The notes under the pieces: model-generated | Told to the model about the DNA's origin: nothing | The model's database searches: none | Seen by the model: the letters and a program-made list of their open reading frames with translations, nothing else | Made by a program: the position numbers and the translations under genes | Shown here: in pieces, positions 58,816 through 64,000 of the stretch | Layout of the letters: each line of letters opens with the position of its first letter | Numbering within the stretch: position 1 is the stretch's first letter | Origin: Streptomyces asiaticus | GTDB lineage: Bacteria; Actinomycetota; Actinomycetes; Streptomycetales; Streptomycetaceae | Assembly (NCBI RefSeq): GCF_018138715.1 | Contig: NZ_JAGSHX010000006.1 | Span: 3,410,001-3,474,000, forward strand | Direction: 5' to 3' | Length of the DNA: 64,000 bases

Positions 58816-59439
58816 TCAGCTCGCGGTACGGGAGGGATGTCGGCGGCGGTGGACCGCGAGGCCGCCGACGGCCACGGCCGTACCGCCCGAGAGCACCAGG
58901 CCGTACGCCTCCGCGGCGCCGATGTCGTCGCGTGGCCGCGCCTCGTCGGGTGCGGTGCCGCCCCCGCCGGCGCGGACGGGGGCGACGGGCGAGGGCGGGC
59001 GCTCCACGGCGAGGGCGACCCGGTCCGCGCCGCCCTGCCCGTCCCCGGCCGCGCCGTCCTGCCCTTCCCCGGCCGCGCCGCCCGCGCCGTCCGCGCCCGT
59101 TCCGTCCTCGCGTACAAGGCCGCCGCCCGCGCAGTCGAGGGTGACCCGGTGCGCCCCCTTGGCCGCCGTAGAGCGGATCGTCGCCTCGCTGAAGAGCGCG
59201 TCCCCCTCGGGCGTCAGCTCCGCGTCGTCCACGAACACCGGGGACGAGGCGGTGGCCACCCGGTCCGGGCAGCCGAAGGCCCAGACCTCGACCTCGGCGC
59301 CGGGGGCGAGGGCCCGTGGGCTGATCCGGATCGTGGTGGTGGCGGAGTGGCGCTGCTCGGCGAGGGCCGGAGCGGCGGCCGTCAGCACCGCGACGGCGGC
59401 ACATGCTGCGCTACAGAGAGTGAGTGCGACAATGCGCAT
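58816..59439 (-). CDS. Secreted protein with C-terminal membrane segment
   Basis: 207 residues. Sec signal peptide (about 1-26, ending ALAEQ), a beta-rich domain with Cys pair (FGCPDRV, LDCAGGG), a Gly/Ala/Asp-rich linker (about 105-165) and a final hydrophobic stretch AYGLVLSGGTAVAVGGLAV with a basic tail. No LPxTG-type motif is seen, so it is membrane-held rather than sortase-anchored. GGAGG supports the ATG. Operon partner of the sortase. Confidence 0.82.
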   Translation of the reverse strand: MRIVALTLCSAACAAVAVLTAAAPALAEQRHSATTTIRISPRALAPGAEVEVWAFGCPDRVATASSPVFVDDAELTPEGDALFSEATIRSTAAKGAHRVTLDCAGGGLVREDGTGADGAGGAAGEGQDGAAGDGQGGADRVALAVERPPSPVAPVRAGGGGTAPDEARPRDDIGAAEAYGLVLSGGTAVAVGGLAVHRRRHPSRTAS

Positions 59440-59527
59440 GGTGAAACCTCCCGATACCAAGAGGCTCACGCGCCCGGCAGGGCCCCGCATCCGCTGCGGT
59501 CGCCTACTGCGCCATCCGGGGCACAGG

Positions 59528-59596
59528 GCTCACCGGCGGGTCATGCCGACGCTCACCAGCAGGTCATGCCCACGCTCACCGGTGGGTCATGCGATG
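59528..59596. repeat. Three tandem 23-base repeats
   Basis: Units at 59528, 59551 and 59574 follow the pattern GCTCACCRGYRGGTCATGCC with small differences. The third unit runs over the stop codon of the HAD gene (59587). They fill the gap between that gene and the secreted-protein gene. Confidence 0.65.
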
Positions 59597-60369
59597 CGTT
59601 CCACGAGGTCCGCGATGGACTCCACGACCGTGGACGGGCGGTACGGGTACCGGTCCACCTCGCCCGCCTTGGTCACCCCGGTGAGCACCAGGAAGGTCTC
59701 CATACCGGCCTCGAGCCCGGCCCGCACATCCGTGTCCATCCGGTCGCCGATCATCGCGCTGGACTCGGAGTGGGCGCCGATCGCGTTCAGCCCGGACCGC
59801 ATCATCAGCGGATTGGGCTTGCCGACGAAGTAGGGCTTCTGGCCGGTGGCCTTGGTGATCAGCGCGGCCACGGAGCCGGTGGCGGGCAGCGCGCCCTCCG
59901 CGGAGGGGCCGATCTCATCGGGGTTGGTGGCGATGAACCGCGCGCCGTCGTTGATCAGCCGGATGGCCTTGGTGAGCGCCTCGAAGCTGTACGTACGGGT
60001 TTCGCCGAGCACCACATAGTCCGGCTCGACATCCGTAAGAACGTAGCCGATGTCGTGCAGCGCGGTGGTCAGCCCCGCCTCGCCGATGACATACGCGGTG
60101 CCGCCGGGGCGCTGCTCGTCCAGGAACTGGGCGCTGGCCAGCGCCGACGTCCAGATGTTGGCCACGGGCACATCGAGCCCGATCCGGGACAGCCGGGCAT
60201 GGAGGTCGCGCGGGGTGTAGATGGAGTTGTTGGTGAGCACCAGAAAGGGCGTGTCGGATTCGCGCAGCCGCTTGATGAAGGCGTCGGCACCGGGCACCGG
60301 TATGCCCTCGTGCATCAGCACACCGTCCATGTCGGTGAGCCATGACTCGATCGGCTTGCGCTCTGCCAC
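59587..60369 (-). CDS. HAD-IIA family hydrolase (NagD-like phosphatase)
   Basis: 260 residues. Motif I WLTDMDGVLMH (DxD nucleophile), motif II VLTNNSIY, motif III Lys in FVGKPNPLM and motif IV IGDRMDTDV are complete. It dephosphorylates small phosphometabolites in the cytosol. GTG start with GGAGAG six bases upstream. Its 3' end is a repeat-derived sequence. Confidence 0.92.
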   Translation of the reverse strand: MAERKPIESWLTDMDGVLMHEGIPVPGADAFIKRLRESDTPFLVLTNNSIYTPRDLHARLSRIGLDVPVANIWTSALASAQFLDEQRPGGTAYVIGEAGLTTALHDIGYVLTDVEPDYVVLGETRTYSFEALTKAIRLINDGARFIATNPDEIGPSAEGALPATGSVAALITKATGQKPYFVGKPNPLMMRSGLNAIGAHSESSAMIGDRMDTDVRAGLEAGMETFLVLTGVTKAGEVDRYPYRPSTVVESIADLVERIA

Positions 60370-60591
60370 TGGTTGCTCTCCGCTCGGAATCGACTCTGCG
60401 ACGACCTCAGCCTAACCGGGGAAAGCGCTGGGGAGACCGCCCTGTGTCCGGGAGCACGGTCCGTTCGCCGTCCGTTCGCGCTCCGTCCCAGCGCGACAGA
60501 TCCGCACAGGTGTCTGATCCTGGGGAAGGGGCGGAATCCGCCCCTCCGTGGAACGAGCCGGACCGTGAGGCCGGACCGTAAGGAGGCCACG

Positions 60592-60780
60592 ATGGGCATG
60601 ATGGACAAGCTCAAGGGCGCGATCAGCAAGAACCCCGACAAGGCTCGGAAGGGCGCTCGCAAGGGGGCCGAGACCGCGGACAAGAAGACCGGCGGCAAGT
60701 ACTCGGAGCAGATCCAGTCCGGCTCGGACAAGGTCGACGACGAACTGCGCCGCCGGGGCGAGGGGCCCCGGGGCCAGTAG
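60592..60780 (+). CDS. Rv0909/MT0933-type antitoxin-like small protein
   Basis: 62 residues, Lys/Gly-rich and helical: MGMMDKLKGAISKNPDKARK and TADKKTGGKYSEQIQSGSDK. This is the pattern of the actinobacterial Rv0909/MT0933 antitoxin family. No toxin gene is adjacent, so either it is an orphan or the family name is misleading here. AAGGAGG is ideally placed before the ATG. Confidence 0.88.
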   Translation: MGMMDKLKGAISKNPDKARKGARKGAETADKKTGGKYSEQIQSGSDKVDDELRRRGEGPRGQ

Positions 60781-60822
60781 TTCGTACCCGCGCCGGATGT
60801 GAGGGCATCGGGGCGCCGGGGT

Positions 60823-62511
60823 TCAGACCCCCGAGCGCCTGGACTTCACCACGAGGACGGTTCCGCAGGTCACGAGCGCGGCGCTGATGACGCCGAGCCC
60901 CGCGAGCAGGGCGGTGTGACGGCCCGTCGCGGCGAGTTCGGGAATCCGCTCGTGTTCGCGCTCGTGGCCGCCGTCCTCCTCGTGACGGCCGTCACCGCCG
61001 GTGCCGGTGCTGGGCTCGGCCTGGGGCTCGCGTCCGGTGTCGGTGCCGGGGTCGGTGTCGGTGCCGGGGTCGGTCTCGGTGCCCAGGTCGGTCTCGGCGC
61101 CGGGGTCGTCGGTCTCCGTGCCCAGCCCGGTGTCGGTCCCCACGTCGGTGCCGGGATCGGTCTCCGTACCGAGGTCGGTGTCGGTGCCGGTGTCCAGGCC
61201 CTCGTCGAGGCCGGTACCGGTGCCGGTGTCGGTACCGGTGTCAGTACCCGCCTCGGTGTCGGTACCCGTATCGGCGTCCGCGCCTGAGTCCGAGCCCAGG
61301 TCCGAGCCCGAGCCCGTGTCCGTATCCGTGCCCGCCCCGAGGTCGGTGTCCATGTCCGTGCCGACATCCGCGCCCAACTCGGTATCCGTATCGGTATCGG
61401 TATCCGCTCCGGTCCCCGCGTCCTCCTCGGCGCCGGGATCGGTGTCGACGTCGGTGTCCGCGCCGACGTCGGCGTCCGCCTCCGTGTCGGCATCAACGTC
61501 GCTGTCGGCGCGGGGCGGCACCGCGGCCGGGCTGCTCTCCTCATGGGTCGCGCCGGGACTTCTGGTGGCGCTCGGCTTCCGGCTCGGCGCGACCGAGGGG
61601 GTCTCCGTCTCCTTGGTCTCCTCGGCCGTTCGGCTCGACGTGGCCGTGGGGCGCTTGGAACGGGTGGTCGGCTCCGGAGCGGGCTTCGTCTCGTCGTCCC
61701 CGTCGGTGGCGGCTCCGGCGCCGACACCGGTATCCGTCCCGGTCTCCGTAAGCCCGCCGGAGCGCGTGGCAGCCCTCGTACGCGTTCCGGCGTCCGGGTC
61801 CTTGGTTCCGGTGCCGGTTCCGGTGCCGGTGCCAGTGCCCGCGGTACCGGTATCCGTACCCGACCCCGTACCCGAACCCGTGCTCGTGCCCGAACCCGTG
61901 CTCGTACCCGAACCCGTAGCCGTCGCCCCGCCGATGCGGAAGACGTAGTCGTTCGACTGCCCCACCCAGTCGCCGTCGTCCGCGCGCCGCTGCACGGCGA
62001 TCGCGTTGGCCGTCACCGGCCCCTCGGGCGCGTCCGCGGTGAAGCGCGTGCGCACCTGGACGTCGACGGTCTTGTGCGCGGGCACGGTGAAGCCCTTGAA
62101 GTGGTCTTCGAAGACCCCGATGTTCTCGTCCTCGTCCGTGGTCTGGAAGGAGACGGTCCGCCAGGTGGCGCCGCCGTCCGCGGCGGGGTCCAGGAACTCG
62201 AAGCCGATGTGGCGGGGCCGCAGTTGACGGGCCTGGTCGACCAGGACGGCGATGGGGTGGATGGCGCGGCAGCCGGTGTCCGTGGCGTTGCGCAGTTCGA
62301 GGTGCCAGCCGCGCCAGCCGCCGCCCAGGGCGTACTGGTCCGGCCCGCCGCGCAGATGGGCTTCGATGGGAAAGTCGGAGGCGTTCCGGTCCCCGCAGGC
62401 GGCGGGCTCGGCCTCGGCGGCGTACGCCGGGACCCCGTAGAGGGCCGGGGCGAACGCGAGCGCGGCCGCCGGAAGGACAGCTCGTAGGGACAGTGCGGTG
62501 GGCAAGCGCAT
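60823..62511 (-). CDS. LAxTG cell-wall-anchored surface protein with Asp/Thr/Gly repeat stalk
   Basis: 562 residues. Sec signal (about 1-31), a globular domain (about 35-195, with two Cys), then about 330 residues of low complexity built from Gly/Ser/Thr then Asp/Thr/Gly/Glu dipeptides (TGSGTSTG, TDTDTD, TDPGTD), and a C-terminal sorting signal ELAATG, hydrophobic helix and KSRRSGV tail. LAxTG is the class E sortase motif of Streptomyces. The stalk is very acidic and likely extended through the wall. GAGG seven bases before ATG 62511. Confidence 0.88.
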   Translation of the reverse strand: MRLPTALSLRAVLPAAALAFAPALYGVPAYAAEAEPAACGDRNASDFPIEAHLRGGPDQYALGGGWRGWHLELRNATDTGCRAIHPIAVLVDQARQLRPRHIGFEFLDPAADGGATWRTVSFQTTDEDENIGVFEDHFKGFTVPAHKTVDVQVRTRFTADAPEGPVTANAIAVQRRADDGDWVGQSNDYVFRIGGATATGSGTSTGSGTSTGSGTGSGTDTGTAGTGTGTGTGTGTKDPDAGTRTRAATRSGGLTETGTDTGVGAGAATDGDDETKPAPEPTTRSKRPTATSSRTAEETKETETPSVAPSRKPSATRSPGATHEESSPAAVPPRADSDVDADTEADADVGADTDVDTDPGAEEDAGTGADTDTDTDTELGADVGTDMDTDLGAGTDTDTGSGSDLGSDSGADADTGTDTEAGTDTGTDTGTGTGLDEGLDTGTDTDLGTETDPGTDVGTDTGLGTETDDPGAETDLGTETDPGTDTDPGTDTGREPQAEPSTGTGGDGRHEEDGGHEREHERIPELAATGRHTALLAGLGVISAALVTCGTVLVVKSRRSGV

Positions 62512-62629
62512 GAGTGACCTCTGCTGTGCTGCGGTTTTCCCCGAGCACTCCGCTACATTCCGCGTTCGCACGCCGACACACCGCACCAGGCCCGGATTGC
62601 CCCCGACTGGCGGTCAGGATCCCCCTCGA

Positions 62630-63814
62630 TCAGCCCAGTGCGAACAGCGGTGCGAGCACCAGCCGGGCGGCGCCTTCGACGACGGCGCGCTCGCCCCGCT
62701 CCACGACGTCCACGGAGACCGGGGGGCGGCTGGCGCGGACGGAGTCCTCGGCGATCATCGTGGCCACACCGCGAACGTACGGCTCGGGGTCGGCCAGCAC
62801 CATCCGGCCGCCCAGGAGCACCCGGTCGATGTCGAGGAGCCGTACGAGGTTGGTCGCGCCGATGCCGAGCAGCCGCGCGGCCTCCGTACGGTCGCCACGC
62901 GCGACGGCGGCGAGGCACAGCGCCTCCAGACAGCCGTTGTTGCCGCAGTCGCAGGGCGGCCCGTCGAGCTGTATCACCTGGTGCCCGAACTCCCCCGCGT
63001 CGGTCCGCGCGCCCCGGTACACATCCCCGCCGAGCACCAGACCGGCGCCCAGGCCGGTGCCCAGGTGGAGATACGCGGCCGACTCGGCGGTCCCGGCGGT
63101 CACCAGCCCGAGCGCCGCGGCGTTGGTGTCCTTGTCGAGGACGACGGGGAGGGCGAGCCGCTCGGCGAGCGCGTCGCGCAGCGGGAAGCCGTCCCACTGG
63201 GGGAAGCCGGTGACGCGGTGCAGCACGCCGGAGACGTGGTCGAGGGGTCCGGGCGCGGCGACGCCGACACCGAGCAGTCCGCCACCCAGGGCGCTACCGC
63301 CGCCCGCCGCGATGTCGGCACCAGCGCCCGCCGCGATGTCGGCACCAGCGCCCGCCGCGACGCCGCCGCCCACCACACCCCTGGCCGCCGCATCCGCCAG
63401 CAGCGCCCTGACCTCGGCCGTGGCCGCCGAGAGCGCCTCCTCCGCGGGCGCGCCGAAGTCGAAGGGGGCCGAGCGGGCCGCGACCGAGGTCCCCGCGAGG
63501 TCGACCAGGACCGCCGTCACCTCGTCGCGGTCGAGCTGGAGCCCGATCGCATGGCGGGCGTCCGGGACCAGCCGGACCGCGGTGGGCGGTTTGCCGCCGG
63601 TCGAGGCGCGCTGACCGGCCTCCGCCAGCAGCCCCTCCGCCCTCAACCGGGCCGTGATCTTGCTGACGGCCTGGGGGGTGAGGCCGGTGCGCCCGGCCAG
63701 CTCCGGTCGGCTGACGCCGTCCTCGCCCGCGTTCCGCAGCAGCCGCAGGACGAGTGCCGCGTTATAGCTGCGCAGGGCGGTCAGGTTGGCTCCGGGCCCG
63801 GCCGCTCCGGACAT
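62630..63814 (-). CDS. ROK family transcriptional regulator (NagC/XylR-like)
   Basis: 394 residues. N-terminal winged helix (about 12-75, GVSRPELAGRTGLTPQAVSK) and ROK sugar-kinase-like domain with LHLGTGLGAGLVLGG and the zinc motif CDCGNNGCLEA. Two tandem copies of IAAGAGAD come from a 24-base repeat at 63306-63353. Probably represses sugar genes such as the divergent oxidoreductase at 63883. Start ATG 63814 favoured; GTG 63826 is possible. Confidence 0.9.
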   Translation of the reverse strand: MSGAAGPGANLTALRSYNAALVLRLLRNAGEDGVSRPELAGRTGLTPQAVSKITARLRAEGLLAEAGQRASTGGKPPTAVRLVPDARHAIGLQLDRDEVTAVLVDLAGTSVAARSAPFDFGAPAEEALSAATAEVRALLADAAARGVVGGGVAAGAGADIAAGAGADIAAGGGSALGGGLLGVGVAAPGPLDHVSGVLHRVTGFPQWDGFPLRDALAERLALPVVLDKDTNAAALGLVTAGTAESAAYLHLGTGLGAGLVLGGDVYRGARTDAGEFGHQVIQLDGPPCDCGNNGCLEALCLAAVARGDRTEAARLLGIGATNLVRLLDIDRVLLGGRMVLADPEPYVRGVATMIAEDSVRASRPPVSVDVVERGERAVVEGAARLVLAPLFALG

Positions 63815-63851
63815 CGTGCTGTTCACCCCTCCATTGTGGCCACCGCTTGCA

Positions 63852-63874
63852 CTTTGACAACACTGTTGCCAAAG
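63852..63874. promoter_or_regulatory. Near-perfect palindrome, candidate ROK operator
   Basis: CTTTGACAACA and TGTTGCCAAAG form a 23-base palindrome with one mismatch per arm, located between the ROK gene and the divergent oxidoreductase, eight bases before the latter's ATG. It contains TTGACA, so binding would block a -35 region. ROK operators in actinobacteria are often such TT/AA-rich dyads. Confidence 0.55.
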
Positions 63875-63882
63875 TGGGCTTC

Positions 63883-64000
63883 ATGGATGCCACCGATGAC
63901 AGCAGCACCACCCGCGTGGGACTGATCGGCTACGGCCTGGCCGGATCCGTCTTCCACGCCCCCTTGATCGCGGCCACCGAGGGACTGGTCCTCGACACCA
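63883..64000 (+). CDS. Gfo/Idh/MocA family oxidoreductase, N-terminal part (cut by window end)
   Basis: Only 39 codons are inside the window: MDATDDSSTTRVGLIGYGLA then GSVFHAPLIAATEGLVLDT. GYGLAGSVFHAPLI is the characteristic nucleotide-binding start of Gfo/Idh/MocA dehydrogenases. Probably sugar-linked and controlled by the divergent ROK regulator through the palindrome at 63852. Confidence 0.8.
   Translation, partial: MDATDDSSTTRVGLIGYGLAGSVFHAPLIAATEGLVLDT

Noticed and set aside
60990..61520. Short-period GC repeats as a CRISPR array
   Set aside because: They are in-frame codon repeats of a surface protein, with no spacer structure and no cas genes.

Overview
The window is very GC-rich, uses many GTG starts, has many ATGA or GTGA stop/start overlaps, and carries families typical of Streptomyces: a whiJ-type XRE/DUF397/ATPase locus in two copies, glxA, an AA10 chitin-active enzyme, a LAxTG wall protein, a class F sortase and ehu-type uptake genes. 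I read it as a chromosomal segment of a Streptomyces-like actinomycete. Most long antisense reading frames are GC-bias shadows and are left out.

Layout. (1) 83-2550: efeOB iron-uptake pair, transcribed leftward, with no permease gene beside it. (2) 2689-12030: a catabolic island with two Asp/Glu-racemase-superfamily enzymes, a D-2-hydroxyacid dehydrogenase, an amidase, a DUF3830 protein, a complete EhuBCDA-type ABC importer and an IclR regulator. (3) 12092: tRNA-Lys(CTT), followed by DUF2277, an alpha/beta hydrolase, a Sfp-type phosphopantetheinyl transferase, and an acyl-CoA carboxylase alpha chain flanked by two paralogous alpha/beta hydrolases. (4) 18570-33151: a leftward, tightly coupled operon that I interpret as a reducing type II polyketide or fatty-acid-like biosynthetic cluster. 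It encodes two ACPs, a malonyltransferase, three ketosynthases with intact Cys-His-His triads, three ketosynthase-like proteins without the nucleophilic Cys, a ketoreductase, two hot-dog dehydratases, an enoyl-reductase-like SDR, a tandem hot-dog protein, three consecutive DsrE-fold proteins and a DsbA/HCCA-isomerase-fold protein. (5) 33438-43347: likely cluster periphery, with three paralogous HTH regulators, two MFS exporters, a zinc alcohol dehydrogenase, an LLM flavin/F420 oxidoreductase, and an ABC binding protein plus permease without an ATPase.

(6) 43702-46467: first whiJ-like locus and the AA10 enzyme. A second, identical tRNA-Lys(CTT) lies at 46641, so an 84-bp direct repeat brackets 34.5 kb containing the biosynthetic region. 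(7) 47107-51894: secreted or cell-wall-related proteins, including a 745-residue Rv2525c-type glycoside-hydrolase-like protein with no visible signal peptide. (8) 52469-54750: second whiJ-like locus and a FadR-type regulator. (9) 54868-59439: glxA, a GH6 glycanase, a class F sortase and a secreted protein. (10) 59587-64000: a HAD phosphatase, a small Rv0909-type antitoxin-like protein, a LAATG-anchored Asp/Thr/Gly-rich surface protein, a ROK regulator and the start of a Gfo/Idh/MocA oxidoreductase.

A striking side theme is GC-rich inverted-repeat elements that lie inside reading frames without breaking them. One is in a ketosynthase-like gene (22684-22884), one in the central loop of an MFS exporter (38654-38735), and one in the 5' part of the GH6 gene (57923-58031); a half copy is intergenic at 12492-12534. 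Functions are inferred from motifs read by eye; no database search was run.
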